Shown one piece after another: positions 1 through 5,136 of a stretch of 5,136 nt of DNA; position 1 is the stretch's first letter; every line of letters begins with the position of its first letter. Position numbers and translations under genes: made by a program. The DNA comes from an uncultured Eubacteriales bacterium (lineage in GTDB: Bacteria; Bacillota; Clostridia; Peptostreptococcales; Anaerovoracaceae), in NCBI GenBank assembly GCA_902765035.1, contig CACWYF010000117.1, positions 1 through 5,136 on the forward strand, written 5' to 3'. Under the pieces are notes generated by a model that made no database searches, was not told the DNA's origin, and worked only from the letters and a program-made list of their open reading frames with translations.

Positions 1-1
1 C

Positions 2-1678
2 GCGGCAGACGTCAAGAGTTTTGCTGCAGGTGTGCTCGGAGAGCTGTACGGAAGCGGCGACCTCATAAGAAACGAGGACTGCTCGTTCTATATAGGCTGC
101 CCTGCCGGATGGGACAGGAATACCAGGGAGCACTACCGTGAGATATTCGAAAGCGCGGGTTATCCGCCTGCCAAGATCATCTCGGAATCAAGAGCCGCGA
201 TGGTCAGCGCATGCCAGTCACGCCACCTGCAGGTGGGCGTTGACATCCTTTCCAAACCTGTGCTCGTAATAGATATCGGATCATCCACCACGGATTTTGC
301 ATATATCATGGGCGGCAAGGAAGTCGAGATGCAGACAGCCGGTGAAGTCGTACTCGGCGGAGGTCTCATGGATGAGATCCTGCTGGAGGAATCCGTTGCT
401 GCAGCAGGATTTGGCAGGAAGAAGATCCAGTCAGTATTTGATGCCAGCGAGGCGTGGCGCACATATGCGGAATTTGCCGCACGCCGTCTCAAGGAGAAGT
501 ACTACTCCGACGAGGATTACTGGAGCACTCATGAGTGTAAGGAAAGCGTTGTTCTCCACTATGACAGACCTGTCAAGCTGACCCTGAAGATGGACAGGAA
601 GATCGCAGACAGGCTGGTCAACAAGAAGATCGCAAAGCTCGGAAACAAGTCATTCCGCGACGTATTCATCGCTTCGCTCAAGGACGTGAGAGATCATATA
701 ACAGGCTCACAGCCTGAGCTCATATTCCTCACGGGCGGCGTCAGCAAGCTGCCTGCAGTCAGGGACTGGTGCACCGGCGTATTCACGGAGGCCGTTATCA
801 TCTCAGCTTCAGATCCTGAGTTTTCCGTTGCAAAAGGACTCGCTTACTGCGGGCGCATCGACGAGGATCTCAAGGAGTTCAAGGAGGATCTCGATCAGCT
901 GATCAAGTCCACCGCAATCGAAGATATCGTTGAAAAGCATACGCCGGAACTCTACAGAAGTGCTGTTGACTGTCTTGTCAAGCCAATACTTGAAGATGTG
1001 GCTGCGCCTGTTTTCGACAGATGGAGATCGGGCGAGATAAGAAAGCTGGAGGATACTGACGCGATCCTTCAGACTGAGATAGAAGCTTACCTGAGAGAGG
1101 ACAAAACGAGAGAGCTGCTGGCAGGCCCTGTCACCGCATGGCTCAAGCCTGTCATTGAGGAGCTTGAGGAGCTGACCGTTCCTATCTGCCTCAGACATAG
1201 AGTACCGTATACAGCACTGAGCCTGAAGTCGTATCTCTCGGCTTCGGATATAGATATCAAGGTCGATGCGAAGAACATCTTCGCCGTTGAGGAAATGACG
1301 TTCCTGATCGACTCCATCGTTACAGCCGTTGTCGCTATTCTCGTTGCGGCAGTCGACATCATACCGTTCATGGCAGGCCCTGAAGGCGTGCTGATCGGCG
1401 TAGTCGCCGCAGTCGTCGTTCTCTTCCTCGGAAAGGAGAAGATGCAGGACAAAATGCTCTCGGCAGAGCTGCCTAAGGCTGTAAGGATGCTGATCCCTAA
1501 GAACACATTCAGATCGAGACTGGACAGCATCGCAGATGATGTCAAAGCTTCGTTCTATGAGAGCCTGCAGAAAGAAAAGGATGATCAGATCACTCAGCGG
1601 ATGGTCGAAGAGATCTCAGGCCAAATCGAGCAGACACTCATCAAGATGGCCGAGGTCGTAGAGATTCCTCTCGGATAG
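2..1678 (+). CDS. Hsp70-family (actin-fold ATPase) protein with C-terminal hydrophobic segment, 5'-partial
   Basis: The frame is open from the left edge, so the N-terminus is missing: roughly the first 100 residues by comparison with DnaK, including the phosphate-1 loop. A GTG at 32 is in frame but coding continues upstream of it, and no ribosome site supports it as the start. 558 residues are visible. Hsp70 landmarks in order are a YIGCPAGW strand (near 89-112, like the VTVPAYF region), SESRAAM (near 182-202, like NEPTAAA), the phosphate-2 loop VIDIGSSTTDF (about 266-298) and the adenosine loop LTGGVSKLP (about 728-754). There is no recognisable DnaK substrate-binding domain. Instead a charged helical region is followed by two hydrophobic stretches at about 1304-1432, then a charged amphipathic C-terminus. 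The ATPase fold is confident from motifs. Membrane attachment and any chaperone role are inference. This is not DnaK or HscA; a stand-alone Hsp70-like protein of unknown function is the best call. Confidence 0.85.
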   Translation, partial: AADVKSFAAGVLGELYGSGDLIRNEDCSFYIGCPAGWDRNTREHYREIFESAGYPPAKIISESRAAMVSACQSRHLQVGVDILSKPVLVIDIGSSTTDFAYIMGGKEVEMQTAGEVVLGGGLMDEILLEESVAAAGFGRKKIQSVFDASEAWRTYAEFAARRLKEKYYSDEDYWSTHECKESVVLHYDRPVKLTLKMDRKIADRLVNKKIAKLGNKSFRDVFIASLKDVRDHITGSQPELIFLTGGVSKLPAVRDWCTGVFTEAVIISASDPEFSVAKGLAYCGRIDEDLKEFKEDLDQLIKSTAIEDIVEKHTPELYRSAVDCLVKPILEDVAAPVFDRWRSGEIRKLEDTDAILQTEIEAYLREDKTRELLAGPVTAWLKPVIEELEELTVPICLRHRVPYTALSLKSYLSASDIDIKVDAKNIFAVEEMTFLIDSIVTAVVAILVAAVDIIPFMAGPEGVLIGVVAAVVVLFLGKEKMQDKMLSAELPKAVRMLIPKNTFRSRLDSIADDVKASFYESLQKEKDDQITQRMVEEISGQIEQTLIKMAEVVEIPLG

Positions 1679-1745
1679 GATGAACGGGACTGCATCCCGG
1701 AAAGAATCCTGAATTTAACAAACTAGTCTATCAAGGTGAACATAT

Positions 1746-2513
1746 ATGCTTAAAGTAAACAGACACGATACGATCATGCGCCTTCTCAGTGAAAACGGAA
1801 GCCTTCTGGTTTCGGATGCCTGCGATATACTCGGATGCAGCGATCAGACCATAAGAAGAGACTTTCAGGAACTTGAGGAGCAGGGCCGCCTCAAGAGGAT
1901 ACACGGCGGCGCCTTTATTCCTACAGCTGAGGACAGGGGCGTGCCTGTCGACCTTCGTGCAAAACTGATAGTCAGGGAAAAGCTTCAGATGGCACAGGTC
2001 ACTGCTTCGGCATATATCAAGAACAACGATGTCATCATGCTCGATTCCAGCACCACCTGCAACACCCTTGCAAGGCACCTGATGGACTCGCAGCTTCATG
2101 TCACCATAATTACCAATTCCATTGCCACGGTCAGCGCCTTCTCATCCGGCTCTCCGTCGGCACATCTCATCTGCACGGGCGGAAGATATAAAGAACGCCT
2201 CGGAGCATTCATCGGCACAGATGCAGTAGAGAGCATCTCCACTTACGTGGCAGACAAGGCTTTCATCAGCTGCAACGCCATCAGCATGGAGCACGGCCTG
2301 CTCGACAACTACGAGAGCCAGATGGACATCCGCCGCGCTATGCTTGCCCACGCCAGGGAAAAATATCTGCTCGTGGACCACACCAAATTCGATGACCAGG
2401 CCAACTTCATCATCGGAGATTTTTCCAGTATAAACGGGATAATCACCGATCAGGAACCTGACGAAGTCTGGCTCGGTTTCTTCCGTGAACACGGAATCAA
2501 CGTGATCTGGTAA
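1746..2513 (+). CDS. DeoR/GlpR-family transcriptional regulator
   Basis: A 255-residue protein of normal length for the family. The N-terminal winged helix-turn-helix spans about residues 6-57 and contains the family signature QTIRRDFQELEEQGRLKRIHGG, here split as QTIRRDFQELEEQG and RLKRIHGGA. The C-terminal sugar-phosphate sensing (DeoR C-terminal) domain shows DSSTT (101-105), TNS (124-126), a CTGG turn (144-147), FIG (156-158), VADKAFIS (169-176) and VDHTKF (211-216). The ATG at 1746 has AAGGTGA at 1733-1739 with a six-base spacer, which supports this start. Such proteins are usually cytoplasmic repressors released by a phosphorylated sugar. The convergent FucA-type aldolase gene suggests control of deoxysugar or sugar-phosphate catabolism, but the effector cannot be read from the sequence. 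It begins 67 bases after the Hsp70-like gene. I see no strong promoter in that gap, so cotranscription with the upstream gene is possible. Confidence 0.93.
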   Translation: MLKVNRHDTIMRLLSENGSLLVSDACDILGCSDQTIRRDFQELEEQGRLKRIHGGAFIPTAEDRGVPVDLRAKLIVREKLQMAQVTASAYIKNNDVIMLDSSTTCNTLARHLMDSQLHVTIITNSIATVSAFSSGSPSAHLICTGGRYKERLGAFIGTDAVESISTYVADKAFISCNAISMEHGLLDNYESQMDIRRAMLAHAREKYLLVDHTKFDDQANFIIGDFSSINGIITDQEPDEVWLGFFREHGINVIW

Positions 2514-2532
2514 CTACCCCGTTTATACTTTG

Positions 2533-2560
2533 GTTATCTATTGGAGTTATCTATATGGAG
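2533..2560. repeat. Short tandem repeat in convergent intergenic gap
   Basis: Two adjacent near-identical units, GTTATCTATTGGA (2533-2545) and GTTATCTATATGGA (2546-2559), lie in the 92-base gap between the converging regulator and aldolase genes. They differ by one inserted or shifted base. The surrounding gap (2514-2605) is AT-rich and shows no GC hairpin followed by a T tract on either strand, so no intrinsic terminator can be assigned to either gene here. Confidence 0.55.
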
Positions 2561-2605
2561 TTTCTGTCCCCTTTATATCTTGTGAAATAGTGCTTTGCTT
2601 TCTTA

Positions 2606-3262
2606 TTACTTCTTGGCCTTGACCTGTCCGTATGACTGGAACTTGACCATTACTCTTTCCATCTCTTCTCTGTCGAGGATGTTAGGCTTTCCTACGCACA
2701 TGGTTCTCCACTGGATCTGAGCGACCCATTCGCACTCTCTTGCGATTCCGAATGCATCGTTGATGTCCTTGCCGATGGAGATGAATCCGTGGTTAGCCAG
2801 GAGTGTAGCCTTGCCTTCGCCGATGGTCTCAGCTGCTGCGAGAGCGAGCTCCTTGGTTCCGTATGTTACATAAGGTGTAACAGGAACTACGTCTGTTGCT
2901 GCGTCAGCGAGTACATAGTGTACGGAATAGATAGGTGTTCCCATGCATGCAAGTGTTGTGCAGAACATAGCGTGTGTATGTACAGCTGCTGTCATGCCAG
3001 GCTTAGCCTTGTACATCTCGATGTGGAGATCCTTCTCGCTGGATGGCTTTCTGTCTCCGTCTACGATCTCGCCGTCGAGGTTCATGATTACGATATCCTC
3101 AGGCTGGATCTTGAAGTAGTCCATTCCGGATGGGCTGATAGCCATGAGTCCTGTCTCAGGATCATAAATGCTGATGTTTCCGCCTGTTCCGTCTGTAAGA
3201 TTTTCTGTTATGAGCTTCTTGCCGTATTCAACAACAAGATTTCTTTCCTTTTCCATTAACAT
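2606..3262 (-). CDS. fucA: Class II aldolase, L-fuculose-1-phosphate aldolase type
   Basis: A 218-residue protein, close to the 215 residues of E. coli FucA and collinear with it. FucA cleaves L-fuculose-1-phosphate to DHAP and L-lactaldehyde with a zinc ion in the cytoplasm. Visible conserved features are GTGGNIS (25-31, phosphate-binding), SPSG (43-46), PSSEKDLH with the catalytic-base Glu76, HTH with zinc ligands His95 and His97, VHY (114-116) and NHG with the third zinc ligand His158. These match E73, H92, H94 and H155 of the E. coli enzyme at a constant offset of three. The start at 3262 is preferred over ATG 3256 because the Shine-Dalgarno at 3272-3279 is nearer. The gene ends with tandem TAA codons. 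Thr is mostly ACA and Ala, Val and Pro codons are biased to GCT/GCA, GTA/GTT and CCT, suggesting good expression. The exact substrate is uncertain: class II aldolases also act on rhamnulose-1-P, 5-deoxypentulose-1-P or ribulose-type sugars. Confidence 0.88.
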   Translation of the reverse strand: MLMEKERNLVVEYGKKLITENLTDGTGGNISIYDPETGLMAISPSGMDYFKIQPEDIVIMNLDGEIVDGDRKPSSEKDLHIEMYKAKPGMTAAVHTHAMFCTTLACMGTPIYSVHYVLADAATDVVPVTPYVTYGTKELALAAAETIGEGKATLLANHGFISIGKDINDAFGIARECEWVAQIQWRTMCVGKPNILDREEMERVMVKFQSYGQVKAKK

Positions 3263-3431
3263 GATTGTCAGTTCTCCTTTTCTCTTTTGCCGTGTCTCTG
3301 AGACTCAGGAATTCCTTGAGCAGCAGTATGTGCTGTCCTACATTGATGATTTCAAATCTGCTGTCACCCTTTACCTGCTCATACAGTCCTGAGCATTCCG
3401 GGCATGTTTTGATACCGTATAACTTAATCAT
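3228..3431 (-). CDS. Truncated glutaredoxin/thioredoxin-fold small protein
   Basis: A 67-codon ORF with a good ribosome site (GGAG at 3439-3442, seven-base spacer) before ATG 3431. Residues 1-47 look like the first half of a short glutaredoxin-like protein: a beta strand MIKLYGIKT, the redox motif CPEC (Cys10, Cys13), a helix, a second strand FEIINVG and a helix LKEFLSLRDT. Known relatives of this type, as I recall them, run to roughly 75-90 residues and continue to a cis-proline GIP-type strand and a final strand pair. Here that second half is absent. Residues 48-67 (from AKEKRR to the end) are simply an out-of-frame reading of the fucA ribosome site and first codons. The TGA stop overlaps fucA by 35 bases. 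The likely history is a deletion that joined the gene to the fucA leader. It may still be translated and couple translation into fucA, but a working glutaredoxin is doubtful. Confidence 0.65.
   Translation of the reverse strand: MIKLYGIKTCPECSGLYEQVKGDSRFEIINVGQHILLLKEFLSLRDTAKEKRRTDNHVNGKGKKSCC
3272..3279 (-). promoter_or_regulatory. Shine-Dalgarno of fucA, inside the upstream small ORF
   Basis: On the minus strand AAGGAGAA lies 11 bases (counted after GGAG) before ATG 3262 and 17 before ATG 3256, which decides for 3262. The site falls inside the glutaredoxin-like reading frame, directly after the codon where glutaredoxin similarity stops. Confidence 0.75.
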
Positions 3432-3476
3432 TTTCTGTCTCCGCCTTTTAACGAAAGAGGACGCCCGCCTGGACCA

Positions 3477-3560
3477 TTATTCAGCGTCAGCTGCCTTCTT
3501 TTCTTCTCTTGGCTTGTAAACCATCTTAGGGAATCCTATCAGGATTGAAGATGATTCCGA
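3477..3560 (-). pseudogene. Orphan 3' end of a lost gene
   Basis: On the minus strand a reading frame ends at TAA 3479-3477 with the tail SILIGFPKMVYKPREE followed by KKAADAE. Its codons (CTG, GGA, TTC, CCT, AAG, GTT, TAC, GAA, GCT) resemble those of fucA, and the charged Lys/Glu/Ala-rich end looks like a genuine protein C-terminus. The frame is open upstream only to a TAG at 3602-3600, giving at most 40 codons. No credible start with a ribosome site is visible, and upstream of about 3560 the DNA becomes AT-rich and non-coding in character. I interpret it as the 3' remnant of a gene whose body was deleted. The family is not recognisable from this tail; a transporter's cytoplasmic tail after a last hydrophobic helix is one guess. 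It stops 46 bases before the glutaredoxin-like start. Confidence 0.45.
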
Positions 3561-3584
3561 ATTGGTATATATTTTCTTCCACAA

Positions 3585-3657
3585 ATCAACAAACGTCAAC
3601 TATTATGTGTCGCTTTTTGTTGATATTCCTATAAATTTTGTCGATATTTCTGTTGGT
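3585..3657. promoter_or_regulatory. Cluster of TGTTGAT-like motifs, candidate operator/promoter region
   Basis: An AT-rich tract holds ATCAACAAA (3585-3593) and its exact inverse TTTGTTGAT (3616-3624). It also holds a direct copy pair, TTTTGTTGATATT (3615-3627) and TTTTGTCGATATT (3636-3648), spaced exactly 21 bases apart, and a weaker TGTTGGT (3651-3657). A TTGACG hexamer on the minus strand (3599-3594) resembles a -35 box, but no -10 box sits at good spacing; TATATA begins 22 bases later. The tract lies 150-230 bases upstream of the glutaredoxin-like start and could control that gene and fucA. Which regulator binds is unknown. Confidence 0.4.
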
Positions 3658-3741
3658 TTTAGTATGGGTTTCTCTATTACTGGGAATTATTTCCAATATG
3701 TAGGTACCTCAAACGGACAAAATCCAACATCTTGGCCACAG

Positions 3742-3769
3742 AAAAACGGCCGCCCTACCCGGGCAGCCG
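3742..3769 (-). terminator. Intrinsic terminator of the aldo/keto reductase gene
   Basis: Read on the minus strand, CGGCTGCCC (3769-3761), a five-base loop GGGTA, and GGGCGGCCG (3755-3747) form a nine-pair stem with one G-T pair, followed directly by TTTTT (3746-3742). It starts 48 bases after the stop codon of the aldo/keto reductase gene. The orientation and T tract fit termination of that transcript, separating it from the glutaredoxin-like/fucA unit downstream. Confidence 0.88.
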
Positions 3770-3817
3770 CTGTATTCTTCAATATGTCCGGCAAAAGCCG
3801 CTTCTGCTCATTCTGCG

Positions 3818-4849
3818 CTACTGAACTTTGATCTCCCCTGCGAGAACTTTCTTGTAGTCTTCAATATTTTCCTTAAGCAGTCTCGGTGTATCCAGTCCGT
3901 ACGGACACTTGGTCCTGCACATGCCGCACTCGATGCAGGTCTCCGCTTTCTTCATTTCGTTCTGCCAGTATTCTGTCAGCCACGCTTCAGACGGTGCTCT
4001 TCTCAACATTAGTCCCATCCTTGCACACTGGTTTATAGTGATGTGCTGAGGGCATGTCGGTACACAGTATGCGCAGCCTCTGCAGAATTCCCCGGACAGT
4101 TCCTCTCTGTCTCTGGCGATAACAGCACGCGCCTCGTCATCCATCTCAGGATCCTTATGCATGTATGACAGCCACTCATCAAGCTCGCTTTCCTTCTGGA
4201 TGCCCCAGATAGGAAGTACGTGTTCTTGCTGATTCATGAAAGCCATTGCAACACGCGAGTCTGTTATGAGGCCTCCGGCAAGGGATTTCATGGCTATATA
4301 GCCCATGTTTTTCTCAGCGCAGAGCTTTACCAGATCGAACTCCTTATCCATTGAGAGATAGCTGAACGGATACTGCATCGTCTCATACAGTCCTGACTCG
4401 GCGGCCTCAGTTGCAACATGCAGAAGATGTGCCGTGACTCCGAAATGTCTTATTTTGCCTGCCTTCTTAGCTTCCTCAAGAGCTTCATATACCCCCGTTC
4501 CGTCATCCGGCCTGTATACCTGAGCGATCTGATGCAGCTGGTACACATCGATATAGTCTGTCTGCAGCATCTTAAGTGATGTGTCGAGATCCTTTCTGAC
4601 GTCATCGCCGGTTTTGCCTGCGGTCTTGGTTGCAATAAATACCTTGTCGCGCATTCCTTTGAATGCGTTGCCGAGTTTCTCCTCACTGTCACTGTATGCG
4701 CGGGCTGTATCGAAATATGTCATGCCGCCTTCATACGCTTTGCGCAGGATCTTTACAGCTTCATCCATGCTGACACGCTGGATCGGCAGCGCGCCGAATG
4801 CATTCTTCGGTGTTTTGATTCCGGTTGAACCGAGTACCAGGTCTTTCAT
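3818..4849 (-). CDS. Aldo/keto reductase with C-terminal double 4Fe-4S ferredoxin domain
   Basis: A 343-residue protein. Residues 1 to about 245 are a TIM-barrel aldo/keto reductase. The catalytic tetrad is visible as Asp47 (FDTA), Tyr52 (RAY), Lys75 (IATK) and His106 (YQLHQ), and the MKSLAGGL segment (187-194) fits the later barrel. The C-terminal part carries two Cx2Cx2Cx3CP motifs, Cys256/259/262/266 and Cys305/308/311/315, predicted to hold two 4Fe-4S clusters. This domain order is well known in anaerobic Clostridia, where such proteins are annotated as aldo/keto reductases or oxidoreductases with ferredoxin domains; physiological substrates are mostly undefined. The ATG at 4849 is chosen over an in-frame ATG at 4885 because AGGGAG at 4862-4857 sits seven bases before it and the extra 12 residues look non-conserved and fall in a palindromic leader. 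It has its own promoter region and terminator. A role in reducing an aldehyde from the fucA pathway is possible but unproven. Confidence 0.93.
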   Translation of the reverse strand: MKDLVLGSTGIKTPKNAFGALPIQRVSMDEAVKILRKAYEGGMTYFDTARAYSDSEEKLGNAFKGMRDKVFIATKTAGKTGDDVRKDLDTSLKMLQTDYIDVYQLHQIAQVYRPDDGTGVYEALEEAKKAGKIRHFGVTAHLLHVATEAAESGLYETMQYPFSYLSMDKEFDLVKLCAEKNMGYIAMKSLAGGLITDSRVAMAFMNQQEHVLPIWGIQKESELDEWLSYMHKDPEMDDEARAVIARDREELSGEFCRGCAYCVPTCPQHITINQCARMGLMLRRAPSEAWLTEYWQNEMKKAETCIECGMCRTKCPYGLDTPRLLKENIEDYKKVLAGEIKVQ

Positions 4850-4856
4850 ATATATT

Positions 4857-4862
4857 CTCCCT
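4857..4862 (-). promoter_or_regulatory. Shine-Dalgarno of the aldo/keto reductase gene
   Basis: AGGGAG on the minus strand, seven bases before ATG 4849. This fixes the start and excludes the longer reading from 4885, which has no comparable site. Confidence 0.8.
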
Positions 4863-4865
4863 CTT

Positions 4866-4893
4866 TCTGCATGCAGATAACACATCTGCAGAT
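4866..4893. promoter_or_regulatory. Two adjacent palindromes in the aldo/keto reductase leader
   Basis: TCTGCATGCAGA (4866-4877) is a perfect 12-base palindrome and ATCTGCAGAT (4884-4893) a perfect 10-base palindrome, six bases apart. Between them TGCAGAT and ATCTGCA also form a seven-pair stem with a five-base loop. They lie between the -10 box and the ribosome site, starting three bases upstream of AGGGAG. They could be a repressor operator with repeated TGCAGA half-sites or an mRNA structure affecting ribosome access. Confidence 0.5.
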
Positions 4894-4922
4894 CAGTGAA
4901 CGTCTTTAATGCTATGTGTCAT

Positions 4923-4951
4923 ATTATACAATATCGTTTCCCTCATTTATA
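4923..4951 (-). promoter_or_regulatory. Likely promoter of the aldo/keto reductase gene
   Basis: A perfect TATAAT -10 box on the minus strand (4928-4923) stands about 75 bases before ATG 4849. The hexamer 17 bases upstream is TATAAA (4951-4946), a weak match to TTGACA, so the promoter may be activator-dependent or rely on AT-rich upstream DNA. The predicted leader of about 65 bases contains the two palindromes. Confidence 0.55.
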
Positions 4952-4970
4952 TATAAATCTGTGCCAGTGA

Positions 4971-5008
4971 AAAACCATCCCCGCGTCAAACGCGGGGTTG
5001 TTGTTTTT
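4971..5008. terminator. Strong GC hairpin, probable intrinsic terminator (possibly bidirectional)
   Basis: CCCCGCGT (4979-4986), a three-base CAA loop, and ACGCGGGG (4990-4997) form a perfect eight-pair stem. On the plus strand it is followed by TTGTTGTTTTT; on the minus strand by ATGGTTTTT. The gene context points to the minus strand: it would end the transcript of the partial gene at the right edge before the aldo/keto reductase promoter. Confidence 0.75.
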
Positions 5009-5021
5009 ACGGGCATAGCCC

Positions 5022-5075
5022 TTACACTCCTCGCGTGACGCGTACAACGCGTAAACGGGTCTGCCAACCGCGTTT
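5022..5075. other. CGCG-rich spacer with nested inverted repeats
   Basis: Four CGCG tetramers occur here (5032, 5039, 5048, 5069), in addition to two in the neighbouring hairpin. CGCGT-G-ACGCG (5032-5042) is a five-pair inverted repeat and ACGCGT occurs twice (5038-5043, 5047-5052). CCGCGTTT (5068-5075) is the exact inverse of AAACGCGG (4988-4995), which is part of the terminator stem. No gene is assigned here. The function is unknown. Confidence 0.4.
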
Positions 5076-5083
5076 CCTATCTG

Positions 5084-5134
5084 TTACTTCTTCTTTTTTC
5101 TGTAAGTTCTCGCTTCGGGGATACTTAACTGCTC
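5084..5134 (-). CDS. C-terminal end of an unidentified minus-strand gene (partial)
   Basis: A minus-strand frame entering from the right edge ends at TAA 5086-5084 with 16 residues, EQLSIPEARTYRKKKK. The lysine-rich end and the hairpin terminator about 90 bases downstream fit a real gene end. A second frame is also open from the edge to TAA 5024-5022 (about 37 codons), but it is full of CGA, CGC, CGT and AGG arginine codons unlike the AGA-preferring genes here, so I favour the shorter one. The family cannot be recognised from so few residues. Confidence 0.35.
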   Translation of the reverse strand, partial: EQLSIPEARTYRKKKK

Positions 5135-5136
5135 CC

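Noticed and set aside
1678..1710. Small inverted repeats after the Hsp70-like gene: CGGGA (1685-1689) with TCCCG (1695-1699), and GGATG with CATCC
   Set aside because: The stems are only five pairs and no T tract follows, so a terminator call is not justified; the two pairings also exclude each other.
2789..3259. Plus-strand 156-codon open frame opposite fucA
   Set aside because: It is very rich in cysteine and serine, as expected of an antisense shadow of the strongly biased fucA codons, and fucA has all its conserved residues on the other strand.
3562..3831. Plus-strand 89-codon open frame across the gene-poor region
   Set aside because: It runs through the minus-strand terminator and the end of the reductase gene, has no ribosome site, and its residue composition looks random.
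4850..4885. Longer N-terminus of the aldo/keto reductase starting at ATG 4885
   Set aside because: No ribosome site precedes it, the added residues do not resemble the family N-terminus, and the segment contains the true ribosome site and the palindromes.
4979..5075. CRISPR-like array or replication origin
   Set aside because: The repeats are short, irregular CGCG-centred palindromes without uniform spacers, and there are no DnaA-box runs or Cas genes.
5022..5135. Alternative minus-strand open frame ending at 5022 at the right edge
   Set aside because: It is rich in arginine codons that are rare in the other genes here and crosses the repeat-filled spacer, so the shorter frame ending at 5084 is preferred.

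Overview
The window reads as chromosomal DNA from an anaerobic member of the Bacillota (class Clostridia, perhaps a gut or rumen Lachnospiraceae-like lineage). The evidence is strong GGAG-type ribosome binding sites, roughly balanced G+C, a DeoR-type sugar regulator, and an aldo/keto reductase carrying two 4Fe-4S motifs. The placement is inference; no rRNA or marker gene is present.

Layout. (1) 2-1678 (+): the 3' part of an Hsp70/actin-fold ATPase that lacks its N-terminus at the window edge and carries an unusual C-terminal hydrophobic segment. (2) 1746-2513 (+): a complete DeoR/GlpR-family repressor. (3) 2514-2605: a short convergent gap with a small tandem repeat and no clear terminator. 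(4) 2606-3262 (-): a class II aldolase of the L-fuculose-1-phosphate aldolase (FucA) type with all expected metal and catalytic residues. (5) 3228-3431 (-): a truncated glutaredoxin-like small ORF whose 3' end overlaps the start of fucA. (6) 3432-3817: a stretch without an intact gene. It holds the orphan 3' tail of a lost gene (3477 to about 3560), an AT-rich segment with a cluster of TGTTGAT-like motifs, and an intrinsic terminator (3742-3769, -). (7) 3818-4849 (-): an aldo/keto reductase with a C-terminal ferredoxin-like domain. (8) 4850-4930: its leader and promoter, with two perfect palindromes just upstream of the Shine-Dalgarno. (9) 4971-5136: a strong GC hairpin, a CGCG-rich segment, and probably the last codons of another minus-strand gene.

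How the genes may work together. The DeoR-type regulator and the FucA-type aldolase are convergent neighbours, and regulators of this family commonly sense sugar phosphates, so a deoxysugar or sugar-phosphate catabolic module is plausible. FucA-type aldolases release DHAP and an aldehyde (L-lactaldehyde from L-fuculose-1-P). The nearby reductase could act on an aldehyde or ketone, but it has its own promoter and terminator, so a direct link is not shown. No kinase, isomerase or transporter is visible.

The strongest oddity is the block upstream of fucA. A severed glutaredoxin and an orphan C-terminal tail are lined up in the same direction with AT-rich regulatory-looking DNA, as if deletions had collapsed an older operon. 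I see no convincing complete new system here. The Hsp70-like protein is the best candidate for membership in one, but its partners lie outside the window.
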